Assembly: GCA_023254175.1 (NCBI GenBank)
Contig: JALQYJ010000096.1
Location: 1 to 51,182, forward strand
Direction: 5' to 3'
Source: Runella sp.
GTDB taxonomy: Bacteria > Bacteroidota > Bacteroidia > Cytophagales > Spirosomataceae
Length of the DNA: 51,182 nucleotides
The notes below the pieces were generated by a model. The model was not told the origin of the DNA and made no database searches. It saw only the letters and a program-made list of their open reading frames with translations. This document shows, one piece after another, positions 42,489 through 50,806 of the stretch (within the stretch, counting starts at the first letter, position 1; each line of letters begins with the position of its first letter). The position numbers and the translations under genes were made by a program.

Positions 42489-42815
42489 CTAATATGGCCA
42501 ACTCATCATCCCTCCTGAGAGATTATAAACTTTTTCAAAGCCCATATCGCCCATTACTTGGCAAGCTTTACCACTTCGGTTTCCACTGCGACAATATACA
42601 AAATACGTTTTGGCTTTGTCTAATTTAGCAATTTTTTGTTGGAAGTCCATACTCATTAAATCAATATTGACAGCTCCTTTGATAGCCCCTGAACGAACTT
42701 CTGCCGCTGTGCGTACGTCGATGATTGCGGCGTTAGGAGTTTCAGAAATCAATTGCTTAAACGTACTAGCATTGACATTTTCGTAATTTTTTTTGGTTTT
42801 GAAAAAGCTAAACAT
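42489..42815 (-). CDS. Single-domain rhodanese
   Basis: The 108-aa protein has a rhodanese domain: AAIIDVRTAAEVRSGAIKGAVNID, the active-site loop YCRSGNRSGKA with Cys75, and VYNLSGGMMSWPY. It transfers or carries persulfide sulfur in the cytoplasm. It heads the minus-strand cluster rhodanese - two membrane proteins - thioredoxin - DUF2892 remnant. Confidence 0.9.
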   Translation of the reverse strand: MFSFFKTKKNYENVNASTFKQLISETPNAAIIDVRTAAEVRSGAIKGAVNIDLMSMDFQQKIAKLDKAKTYFVYCRSGNRSGKACQVMGDMGFEKVYNLSGGMMSWPY

Positions 42816-42944
42816 GGCTTTGTGATGGTTAAGATGGTGAATGTATGGTACAAAGGTCGGTAGTAAAACTGAGAGGTAGAGTGATATTTGTTACATATGA
42901 GTAGAAATAATCCTAAAAGAAACTTAAAGCAATAGTAAACTCGA

Positions 42945-43922
42945 ATGAAAAAACACAACCCCATGAAATCCATCTTATCTTTGCGTCTTGTTTTTGGTAT
43001 AATCGCTCTCTTTTTCAGTTGCACTATGTCGCATTCGCAAACCGTCATTTCTCTTTGGCCCGATGGACAAATTCCCAATGACTTAAAAAACCGTACCGTT
43101 CAGGAGAAAATTGAAGTCGGAAATGACGGCGTTTTGCGTATTAGTAATATCGTTTTACCCACGCTATCGGTTTATATGCCCGAAAACCCAACGGGGGCAG
43201 CAGTGGTGATTTGCCCAGGAGGAGGTTACCGCATTGAGGCATCTGGCCACGAAGGAGTAGATGTGGCGCAGTGGTTTAATAGCTTTGGAGTGACGGCTTT
43301 TGTGTTAAAATACCGTTTACCTGACGATGCACTTTGGTCTAATAAACACGAGGTAGCGCTGCAAGATGCGCTCAAAGCCATGCAGTTGGTTCGTACCAAC
43401 GCCGCCAAGTACAAAGTAGATCCCAATCGCATTGGCATTATGGGCTTCTCTGCGGGAGGGCATTTGGCGTCTACGGTAAGTACACATTGGCAATCAGCAC
43501 CTTTAATGACAGGACTGACAAATCTTCCGAATGCTGAAATCTGTAAACCCAATTTTTCGATTTTGATATATCCTGTCATTAGTTCGGGACCTTTCAAACA
43601 CGCAGGTTCATTTGAGTTGTTGTTGGGTAAAAACCCCTCTGCCGAACAAATAGACTATTATTCTAGCGAAAAGCAGGTAAGCGCAAAAACGCCTCCTGCG
43701 CTTTTGGTACATGCCACCGACGACAAAGGTGTGCCCGTAGAGAACAGTTTAATGTATTACGATGCCCTTCGGAAGTTTAAAATCCCTGCTTCTATTTTGG
43801 TGTATGAAAACGGTGGACATGGTTTTGGGCTAGGTAAAAAACAAAAAGGTTCGGTCAAACATTGGCCCGAGGGTTGTAAAGCATGGATGGAAGGAATGGG
43901 GCTACTCGAATCAAAAAATTAG
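42945..43922 (+). CDS. Secreted alpha/beta-hydrolase (acetylxylan-esterase-like)
   Basis: The 325-aa protein has a signal peptide (cleaved near MSHSQ, residue about 32). ATG 42963 is an equally good start that gives a more typical signal length. The BD-FAE-type alpha/beta hydrolase core shows the oxyanion region VVICPGGGYRIEASGHEG, the nucleophile elbow GFSAGGHLAS (Ser), Asp in VHATDDKGVPVENS and His in NGGHGFGLG. Relatives deacetylate xylan or feruloylated sugars in the periplasm. It stands alone, divergent from the rhodanese gene. Confidence 0.85.
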   Translation: MKKHNPMKSILSLRLVFGIIALFFSCTMSHSQTVISLWPDGQIPNDLKNRTVQEKIEVGNDGVLRISNIVLPTLSVYMPENPTGAAVVICPGGGYRIEASGHEGVDVAQWFNSFGVTAFVLKYRLPDDALWSNKHEVALQDALKAMQLVRTNAAKYKVDPNRIGIMGFSAGGHLASTVSTHWQSAPLMTGLTNLPNAEICKPNFSILIYPVISSGPFKHAGSFELLLGKNPSAEQIDYYSSEKQVSAKTPPALLVHATDDKGVPVENSLMYYDALRKFKIPASILVYENGGHGFGLGKKQKGSVKHWPEGCKAWMEGMGLLESKN

Positions 43923-44129
43923 AATCCACTAAGCACTACAGTATCCATCTACCTGTTAGTAATTTACTATATTATCAGTAACCTAACAAAGTTAGGTTCT
44001 AGTATTTTTTACTTTAGAAATAAGACTAATTTGCTGATAATCTGACATTTAAAACCAAAAAATAACGATTAACGACTAACAGACTGTTACTTGAGCATTA
44101 TTTGTATTTAAAATAAATCTAAATAATGC

Positions 44130-44161
44130 TTGTTTCTTTTGATTGTTTGAGGTTACCTTTA
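44130..44161 (+). promoter_or_regulatory. Promoter of the TonB receptor gene
   Basis: TTG (44130-44132), 21 nt, TACCTTTA (44154-44161; seven of eight consensus bases). It lies 43 bp before the ATG. The preceding 200 bp hold no gene and no FUR box that I can see. Confidence 0.45.
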
Positions 44162-44203
44162 CATCGTTATTTATAATTAGTCTATAATTAAACTAATCTG
44201 GCT

Positions 44204-46633
44204 ATGAAATATTGGATTTGTACACTTCTAAGTTGGGTGGGGGTGAGTCAAGTAGTTTTAGCACAAAAAGCAGTAATCAATGGAAGAGTGACTGAAAAAT
44301 TGACAGGGGCTGTTGTGGGCGCGAATATAACCTTGAAGGGTACCGTGCGAGGAGTGCAAACCAATGCCAATGGGGAGTTCGTAATTAAAGGTCTAAAAGA
44401 AGGGGCGTACACAGTGTTGGTGTCAAGTGTAGGATTTGCTAAAAAGGAAACAAATGTGTTGCTGAAAGAGAACGAAGTCAAAACACTTGCATTTGAGTTG
44501 GAAGAAGAAACCTATACCCTGAAAGATGTACACGTGGTAACGAGCCGAGGCGTAAGGGGGAATGAACACTTGGCAGAGGTGGAAGGGTATACTATTAATG
44601 CCACTAAAAAAAATGAGCTGATTGTACTTAATAATCTTAATGCCAACTTGGCGATGAACAACAGCCGTCAGATTTTTGCCCGTACGCCAGGCATTAGCGT
44701 TTGGGAAAATGATGGCTCAGGAGTACAACTAGGAGTTGCATCGCGGGGGTTGAGCCCTAATCGATCGTGGGAGTTCAATACCCGTATGAATGGCTATGAC
44801 ATTACGCCTGACCCGATGGGGTATCCTGAAGCGTATTATACGCCTCCGATGGAAGTTGTCGATAAAATAGAAATTGTAAGAGGGGCTTCTTCGCTCCAAT
44901 ACGGGTCGCAGTTTGGAGGGTTGATGAACTTTATTTTACGCAAGCCCGATATTTCAACTCGTCTAACGGTGGAGTCGCAAAACACGACGGGCAGCAATGG
45001 GCTATTTAGTACCTTCAACTACGTTGGAGGGACGGAAGGGCGCCTTAGTTATACCACTTACTACCAAAAACGTTTGGGGAACGGTTGGCGCCAAGATAGC
45101 CGATTTACTACTGACCATGCACACCTAGAGTTGAGTTATGCCGTGTCTAACAAACTGAAAATTGGCGCAGAAGCTACCTATATGATGACCGAAATTCAGC
45201 AAGCGGGTGGCCTGACAGATGCGCAGTTTAAGGCCGATGCGCGCCAAAGCCTTCGTTCGCGCAACTGGTTCAGCACACCTTGGTTCATTCCGAGCATCAA
45301 TGCAGAATATATTTTTAGCCCAAAGGCAAAACTGAGTTTCAAAGGGTTTTCGACCATTGCCGAACGTAACAGCGTTGGGAATGTACGCCCTATCACTGAA
45401 ACCGATGTCCTGACTTCGACGCGCCAAGTGGATAGAGATTTTTATACTACGTTGGGAGCTGAGGTACGCCTCTTGACGGACTATAAATGGTGGGGTAAAG
45501 AAAATACATTGGCCGCAGGGCTTCGGCATTTTCGGGGAAAAATTGACCGTAAACAGCAGGGGCGTGGCTCCAATGGAACCAAAATGGACTTTGAACTTGC
45601 CGAAGGTAATTACCCTAGAAACCTTGATTTTGCCAACATCAATAATGCCGCTTTTGTAGAAAATATTTTTCGCTTCAACAAACACTTTTTGATGACAGCT
45701 GGAGCTAGAATTGAAAGCATTCGGTCAACGATGGAAGGGCAATTTGGTCTCTCCAACAACACACCTGTTTTGTTGAATCCTATCTCGCGTTCTCGTCAAT
45801 TTTTACTATTAGGTGCTGGACTTGAGTACCATGTAACACCTCAGTCGGAGATATATAGTAATATTTCACAGGCTTACCGCCCTGTGTTGATTTCGGATTT
45901 GACCCCGCCTGCTACGTCAGATATTATTGATGAAAACTTACAAGATGCCCGTGGGTATAACTTTGACTTGGGTTACCGTGGTAAGGTGGGAAATTTTCTA
46001 AACTTTGACCTAGATTATTTCTATGTTAATTACAATAATCGTATCGGGACAATTACCCAAACAGATGCCTCTGGACAACGGTACCAATTTAGAACTAACT
46101 TAGGCCGTTCGGTGAGTCAGGGAGTAGAGGGATATGTGGAGTTTGATCCAATTACGGCATTTTTTAAGCAGTCTCAATGGGGCTATTTGAGTATTTTTGC
46201 CTCAGTAGCTTACATTGACGCCACATACCGCGATTTCAAAACGACTTCGGTGGTGAATGGTCAGGTGGTTGAAGGTAACTTGGCGGGTAAGCGGGTAGAA
46301 AATGCACCACGTACCATTAATCGTTTTGGAATAACATACTCAAAAAGAGGGTTTTCAGCTACTTGGCAGTTAAGTGATATTGGTAAAGCCTACGCTGATG
46401 CAAGCAATACTGAGACCCCCAATGCAACTGCGACAACGGGGAGTATCCCTGCTTATCAAGTACAAGATTTCTCAGCAAGTTTCAAATTTTTGAAGCATTA
46501 TAACGTCAAAGCGGGGGTTAATAACTTGACTGATGCACGTTATTTTACACGGCGAGCAGGAGGGTATCCAGGGCCAGGTCTTATGCCGGCCGATGGGCGA
46601 ACATTTTATGTGAGTGCTGGAATTAAATTCTAG
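44204..46633 (+). CDS. TonB-dependent outer-membrane receptor, FecA-like
   Basis: The 809-aa protein has a signal peptide (residues 1-20) and an N-terminal carboxypeptidase-regulatory-like domain (about 25-100; VINGRVTEKLTGAVVGANITLKGTVRGVQTNANGEF). The plug domain has the features NARTPGIS-like (FARTPGISVWENDGSGVQ), VDKIEIVRGASSLQYGSQFGGLMNF and a 22-strand barrel that ends YVSAGIKF. The plug and barrel resemble ferric-dicitrate and siderophore receptors. It has no SusD partner, so a metal chelate or small ligand is more likely than a polysaccharide. It is monocistronic, with its own promoter and a strong terminator. Confidence 0.88.
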   Translation: MKYWICTLLSWVGVSQVVLAQKAVINGRVTEKLTGAVVGANITLKGTVRGVQTNANGEFVIKGLKEGAYTVLVSSVGFAKKETNVLLKENEVKTLAFELEEETYTLKDVHVVTSRGVRGNEHLAEVEGYTINATKKNELIVLNNLNANLAMNNSRQIFARTPGISVWENDGSGVQLGVASRGLSPNRSWEFNTRMNGYDITPDPMGYPEAYYTPPMEVVDKIEIVRGASSLQYGSQFGGLMNFILRKPDISTRLTVESQNTTGSNGLFSTFNYVGGTEGRLSYTTYYQKRLGNGWRQDSRFTTDHAHLELSYAVSNKLKIGAEATYMMTEIQQAGGLTDAQFKADARQSLRSRNWFSTPWFIPSINAEYIFSPKAKLSFKGFSTIAERNSVGNVRPITETDVLTSTRQVDRDFYTTLGAEVRLLTDYKWWGKENTLAAGLRHFRGKIDRKQQGRGSNGTKMDFELAEGNYPRNLDFANINNAAFVENIFRFNKHFLMTAGARIESIRSTMEGQFGLSNNTPVLLNPISRSRQFLLLGAGLEYHVTPQSEIYSNISQAYRPVLISDLTPPATSDIIDENLQDARGYNFDLGYRGKVGNFLNFDLDYFYVNYNNRIGTITQTDASGQRYQFRTNLGRSVSQGVEGYVEFDPITAFFKQSQWGYLSIFASVAYIDATYRDFKTTSVVNGQVVEGNLAGKRVENAPRTINRFGITYSKRGFSATWQLSDIGKAYADASNTETPNATATTGSIPAYQVQDFSASFKFLKHYNVKAGVNNLTDARYFTRRAGGYPGPGLMPADGRTFYVSAGIKF

Positions 46634-46649
46634 ACCTAAGTGACGAGTG

Positions 46650-46696
46650 CTTCAAAGGGGGTAAGGCTAATTCAATCAGCTTTACCCCCTTTGAAG
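46650..46696. terminator. Long hairpin after the TonB receptor gene
   Basis: CTTCAAAGGGGGTAAGGCT and AGCTTTACCCCCTTTGAAG pair over 19 bp (one G-T) with a 9-nt loop; TTGTTTTTT follows. The remaining stretch to 46866 holds nothing recognisable. Confidence 0.88.
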
Positions 46697-46866
46697 TTGT
46701 TTTTTGGTAAGTAATTGCGCAAAATTAGTTTTAATTACTTCCAGGCGGTCGGTCGGCTGCCGTCAAACAGAATGATGTAAGGTAATTTCAAACACCTACT
46801 TACAGCGTATTTAGCTTAAAACAGAACTTTCGGGAGGGTTTCTACAAAATTTTTCGATAAAGGTCG

Positions 46867-46897
46867 TTGCAGGTCGGGAAAATCCTTTTTAAGTTTA
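46867..46897 (+). promoter_or_regulatory. trpB promoter
   Basis: TTG (46867-46869), 20 nt, TAAGTTTA (46890-46897; seven of eight). The message would begin about 30 nt before the ATG at 46935, leaving no room for an attenuator. Confidence 0.45.
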
Positions 46898-46934
46898 GAG
46901 GTTCATATTCCTAATCACGTTAATTCCTTAAGTC

Positions 46935-48305
46935 ATGTCGGAAAAACAATACAAAATCCTACTTAACGAAGATGAAATCCCAAGACACTGGTACAATATT
47001 CAGGCAGATATGCCTAATAAGCCACTGCCGCCTTTGCACCCCGCCACCAAAGAACCTGTAGGGCCAGGCGATTTGGCTCCCTTGTTTCCGATGGAGCTAA
47101 TTAAGCAAGAAGTATCCCAAGAAAGATACATCGAAATCCCAGAAGAAGTACGCGAAATCTACAAACTGTGGCGTCCAACACCTATGTTCCGTGCGCATCG
47201 CTTGGAAAAAATGCTGGACACGCCCGCAAAAATCTACTATAAATACGAAGGCGTAAGTCCATCGGGTAGCCACAAAACCAACACCGCGGTGGCACAGGCG
47301 TACTACAACAAGATGGAAGGCGTAAAACGCATTACCACCGAAACAGGCGCAGGGCAGTGGGGAACGGCCTTGGCCATTGCGTGTCAGATGTTTGGCATTG
47401 AGTGCGAAGTGTTTCAGGTGCGTATCAGCTACAACCAAAAACCGTATCGTAAAGCCCTCATCGAATCGTTTGGGGCCAAAATTTTCCCTTCCCCTTCGGA
47501 GCTAACGCAGTCAGGACGGAAGATTTTGGAACAATACCCCGATACCCCAGGAAGTTTGGGAATTGCGATCTCGGAGGCAATTGAGTGTGCCGTTCAGGAC
47601 GAAAATTGCAAGTACGCCCTCGGAAGCGTACTGAACCACGTATTAATGCACCAGACCATCATTGGCCAAGAGTGTTTGGTGCAGATGGAAAAAGCAGGCG
47701 ATTACCCCGATGTCGTCATTGCACCGCTGGGTGGTGGCTCCAACTTTGCAGGGATTTCGTTTCCATTCTTACACAAAAACCTCACCGAAGGTAAAAACGT
47801 GCGCGCCATTGCGGTGGAACCTGCTTCGTGTCCTAAGCTTACCAAGGGTGAATTCCGGTACGACTTTGGCGATTCGGCTGGTTTTACGCCGCTGTTGCCG
47901 ATGTATACCTTGGGTCATAACTTCCGCCCTGCGGCTATTCACGCGGGCGGTTTGCGTTACCACGGGGCGTCGGTATTGTGTTCGCAGTTGTTGAAAGATG
48001 GCCTTATCGAAGCCAATGCCATTCAGCAGTTGGAGTGCTTTGAGACAGGAATAGCGTTTGCCAAAGCTGAAGGAATTATCCCTGCACCTGAGGCTACGCA
48101 CGGCATTGCGCAGGTATTTAGAGAAGCGCAGCGTTGCAAAGAAGAAGGTAAATCTGAAACGATTTTGTTCAACCTTTGTGGCCACGGTTTCTTGGACATG
48201 CAGGCGTACATGGACTATTTCGATGGCAAACTCTCTGACCATTTCTTGACCGACGATGAATTGAAATCGGGCTTAAAAGAACTAGAGGGCTATCCAATGG
48301 CCTAA
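46935..48305 (+). CDS. trpB: Tryptophan synthase beta chain, TrpB2 type
   Basis: The 456-aa protein is longer than canonical TrpB (about 400) and has the TrpB2 hallmarks: RPTPMFRAHRLEK, PLP Lys114 in SPSGSHKTN, TTETGAGQWGTALA, APLGGGSNFAGISFPF, and EATHGIAQVFREA with the extended middle region. TrpB2 joins indole (or uses O-phosphoserine) to make tryptophan, usually without TrpA. It stands alone here, which fits a salvage role; the classical trp operon is not in the window. Confidence 0.93.
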   Translation: MSEKQYKILLNEDEIPRHWYNIQADMPNKPLPPLHPATKEPVGPGDLAPLFPMELIKQEVSQERYIEIPEEVREIYKLWRPTPMFRAHRLEKMLDTPAKIYYKYEGVSPSGSHKTNTAVAQAYYNKMEGVKRITTETGAGQWGTALAIACQMFGIECEVFQVRISYNQKPYRKALIESFGAKIFPSPSELTQSGRKILEQYPDTPGSLGIAISEAIECAVQDENCKYALGSVLNHVLMHQTIIGQECLVQMEKAGDYPDVVIAPLGGGSNFAGISFPFLHKNLTEGKNVRAIAVEPASCPKLTKGEFRYDFGDSAGFTPLLPMYTLGHNFRPAAIHAGGLRYHGASVLCSQLLKDGLIEANAIQQLECFETGIAFAKAEGIIPAPEATHGIAQVFREAQRCKEEGKSETILFNLCGHGFLDMQAYMDYFDGKLSDHFLTDDELKSGLKELEGYPMA

Positions 48306-48324
48306 TACTGAAGGGGAATTTAAA

Positions 48325-48365
48325 AACAACAAGAGGCTGTCCCAAAAGGATAGCTTTTTGTTGTT
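48325..48365 (+). terminator. Terminator-like hairpin after trpB
   Basis: AACAACAA and GCTGTCC pair with GGATAGC and TTGTTGTT around a 5-nt loop (48325-48365), with a bulged GAG opposite TTT. The stretch to 48551 shows nothing else I can name. GAGGCTGTCCCAAAAG is also seen at the ends of several insertion sequences, so a mobile-element origin is possible. Confidence 0.6.
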
Positions 48366-48551
48366 TATGGGTTGGCTCTACTGTAATAAATCAGGGTAAT
48401 TGTCGTACGTCTTTGTTGTCCGTCAACTTTTGTTTCATAGCTCACCTTTCAAAAGAATTAATACAAAAATACCCGTAAAAAGTGAGATTTTAAAGACCCA
48501 AACAGCCCATATTCATTCAACTACTTCACCCGCCATTGAGCCAAACGCCTG

Positions 48552-49808
48552 TTACCAGCTGGCTTTCTTGATTTCTTCGTTTAGTCGTTCAATAATTTTG
48601 GGCAAATCTTTGTCAACAAGTTCTCTAAATCGCTTTTCAATTAATTGTTCAATGTCGTTACTGTCATTTTCGAAATATTTTTCAATGTCTGTCTTAGTTA
48701 ATATTTGCTTTTGAAATGCCTGGTGCCATTGAGGTCTTAAAAGTCCGTTTGCCTTTACAACCTTTGTAAATACGTCATTATGTTTTTTGTAAATGTTGTA
48801 AAGTTTCTCCCTTGCTTCTTGTTCACCAACTCCAATTTTACAATCAAACGTAACTTGATTATTTCTTAAATTGAACTCAAAAATAAACATCCAATTGTCT
48901 GTAAGGTTGTCTGTTTGTGAAACAAGTCCATAGTCTTTTAGTGCTTGTAAGTTGTCATATAAATAGTTTGGTTGGAAACGAATATATGTTTTGTTACTTT
49001 GAAAAGGTCGTATAGATTTTTCGCTTGAAACAAGGTTTTGAATTTTGTTCCAGATTTCACTACTGTCGGTTGGAACGGAATATTTAAAAACAAGGTCAAA
49101 TGCTGATTTGTATTTTTTGTAAAGTTGTTGAGCAACTTTTTCTATTTCTTCATTCTTATTTAGCATAGATTTTAATGTTTGTAGATATTGTTCAAATACA
49201 AAACGAGTTTTATCAGCAAGTTTTAGTCGTTGACTTGAAATAACCTGTTCAATTAGTTTTATAATGTGTTCATAATTTAGTTGAACATAAATATCTTGCT
49301 CACTTTCTGATATTTGCTGGTCATAAAGCGATAAGTAGATATAGACTTTATGTTTGAAGTCGGGATACTCGATTTCAATAAGTTTCCTATATTTTTCAAG
49401 TTGTCCTTTTTTCTCTGGCGAATAAATCTTATTTTCAATTACAATACAAAATTCATTTTTGCGTGAAATAAAAACAAGGTCAATATTTTTATACTCTCGT
49501 CTAATTTCTAAATCGTCAAAGTCAAGTTGAACGAAGTCAAAAACAGACAATCCTGTTTCATTTCCTAAATTCTGAAATTGGTTTTCTTTGAAGTATATTT
49601 TAATAAATTCTTTCAAAGCAAAGTCACCTAAATTATGGCTTTCAGTTGGGTTAAAAAACCAAGCCAAAAAATTGGAATGCTGCAATTCTTTGTGTGATAC
49701 ACGCAAAATGTCCATCAGATTGACTTCTTCGTTCACAAGGTTTTGCAAACTTGTAAAGTCTTCGTCAAGTATTAATTCTTTTAGTTCTGTTTCTACGTTA
49801 TTTGTCAT
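48552..49808 (-). CDS. PD-(D/E)XK nuclease superfamily protein
   Basis: The 418-aa soluble protein has a conserved N-terminal motif HSNFLAWFFNPTESHNLGDFALKEFI and then a PD-(D/E)XK nuclease core: Glu101 and Asp110 in EIRREYKNIDLVF, with Glu125 and Lys127 in FCIVIENKI, and GQLEKYRKLIE as the following helix. The C-terminal half is helical and not recognised. Family members are often orphans linked to defence or mobile DNA. The gene is more AT-rich than its neighbours and lies beside a recombinase relic, which suggests transfer. DNA cleavage and an anti-phage role are possible but not shown. Confidence 0.7.
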   Translation of the reverse strand: MTNNVETELKELILDEDFTSLQNLVNEEVNLMDILRVSHKELQHSNFLAWFFNPTESHNLGDFALKEFIKIYFKENQFQNLGNETGLSVFDFVQLDFDDLEIRREYKNIDLVFISRKNEFCIVIENKIYSPEKKGQLEKYRKLIEIEYPDFKHKVYIYLSLYDQQISESEQDIYVQLNYEHIIKLIEQVISSQRLKLADKTRFVFEQYLQTLKSMLNKNEEIEKVAQQLYKKYKSAFDLVFKYSVPTDSSEIWNKIQNLVSSEKSIRPFQSNKTYIRFQPNYLYDNLQALKDYGLVSQTDNLTDNWMFIFEFNLRNNQVTFDCKIGVGEQEAREKLYNIYKKHNDVFTKVVKANGLLRPQWHQAFQKQILTKTDIEKYFENDSNDIEQLIEKRFRELVDKDLPKIIERLNEEIKKASW

Positions 49809-49890
49809 TTTACGGTCTTTTCGTCATGGTTTCAGGTAACAGACAAAAGGGTTAATTTTAAGGCTAATTTAAACTTAAAATTTAGCATGA

Positions 49891-50339
49891 CAAAAAAAGA
49901 ATGCTGATGAGCTACGGGAAAATACGCTCATCAATCACACCATTAGAGAAGTGCCTGGTTTTCAGGAATTAATTCGCCGTTTTGATGGTCTTCGTTTTCT
50001 GTTAAAAACCGAAGAACTTCCTTATAGCTATCTTCATTTACCTGCCATACAAAAAGATTATAAACTACCCGTTGTGCTGAGCAAGCAGGAAGTTTGGTTG
50101 ATGCTCAAAGGGGGTACTTTGCTTAAACACAAGGTATTAATCGGTCTGACGGATGTGGGCTTCGCTGTTTGGAGGTGCGTAGTGTACGTTTGGCAGATTT
50201 GGATGTACAGCCACCCAAAACCTTGCTACGGCGTTACCGATGTTGTGGCGAAGGGAATTTGGTAACGATTGAGGTTTTTGGACCACGAGGCCCGCCTGCC
50301 TATGGGCATTGGCGAAACCCAAAGCACCTGTCTTGTTAA
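49891..50339 (+). pseudogene. Remnant of a tyrosine recombinase fused to a transposase end
   Basis: The first part (to about 50145) reads ELRENTLINHTIREVPGFQ ... LPVVLSKQEVWLMLKGGTLLKHKVLIGL, the middle of a XerC/D-type tyrosine recombinase. After a frameshift the sequence continues GCGLRCLEVRSVRLADLDVQ, the box I Arg region. The catalytic remainder is missing. Instead, about 45 codons (LLRRYRCCGEGNLVTIEVFGPRGPP...) look like the C-terminus of an IS91-type transposase. These elements often carry both genes, so an internal deletion probably joined them. No intact element ends were seen. It is inactive. Confidence 0.5.
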
Positions 50340-50423
50340 TTAATGGTATGAGTAGGGAATTTTGTGCACTAAACCAAACAAAAACCTATGAAAATGGTGC
50401 ATAAATAGACATAAAAACAAAAA

Positions 50424-50441
50424 AGCAGGTCAAAACCTGCT
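50424..50441 (-). terminator. Terminator of the small unknown gene
   Basis: AGCAGGT, loop CAAA, ACCTGCT, followed on the minus strand by TTTTTTG. A typical intrinsic terminator. The stop codon of the preceding gene (50430-50432) lies inside the stem-loop. Confidence 0.8.
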
Positions 50442-50636
50442 ATAGGTGCAGTTGCCCGCCCGACGATAACTCCATAACAAAAGAAAAGGGTTTGGTGAGC
50501 TCTCACCGCCAGGCTGGCCGCCCGTCATCTCTTTCATGGCTTGGCCTTCGGCCACCACGAAAGCGTAGTTATTGGCGGCTGGCCTTATGTCCACCGTGTC
50601 GCTGTATGCCTTGTCAATATTGAGTTTCTGCGTCAT
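50430..50636 (-). CDS. Small protein of unknown function
   Basis: ATG 50636 gives 68 aa (MTQKLNIDKAYSDTVDIRPA, then ANNYAFVVAEGQAMKEMTGG, QPGGESSPNPFLLLWSYRRA and GNCTYSRF); the frame opens 32 codons further up, but that part is Lys/Phe-rich and less gene-like. No signal peptide or membrane helix is visible. The end of the coding sequence runs into a proper terminator, which supports a real transcript. The GG and QPGG segments recall leader-core boundaries of peptide precursors, but no modification genes are present. Not recognised. Confidence 0.4.
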   Translation of the reverse strand: MTQKLNIDKAYSDTVDIRPAANNYAFVVAEGQAMKEMTGGQPGGESSPNPFLLLWSYRRAGNCTYSRF

Positions 50637-50806
50637 TATCTGCTGTTTTTGTTGGGCTGTGTATAGGTGTATTTTTATTTTTTTTAAAGCGTTGGGAAAT
50701 TTTTTAAAAACAATTTTTCTCTGCGTTGGCAAAGCAAGCCCTTTTGCAATTTTTGGACTGTGCGTTGACTAGTGCGAATTGAAAATGTGCTTTTAGCGTG
50801 GGCTCT

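Noticed and set aside
42974-42981. TATCTTTG resembling a -7 promoter box
   Set aside because: It lies inside the signal-peptide codons of the esterase gene and has no TTG at the right distance.
48325-48365. Possible insertion-sequence end (GAGGCTGTCCCAAAAG)
   Set aside because: No partner end, target duplication or transposase gene was found nearby; the sequence is better explained as the trpB terminator.
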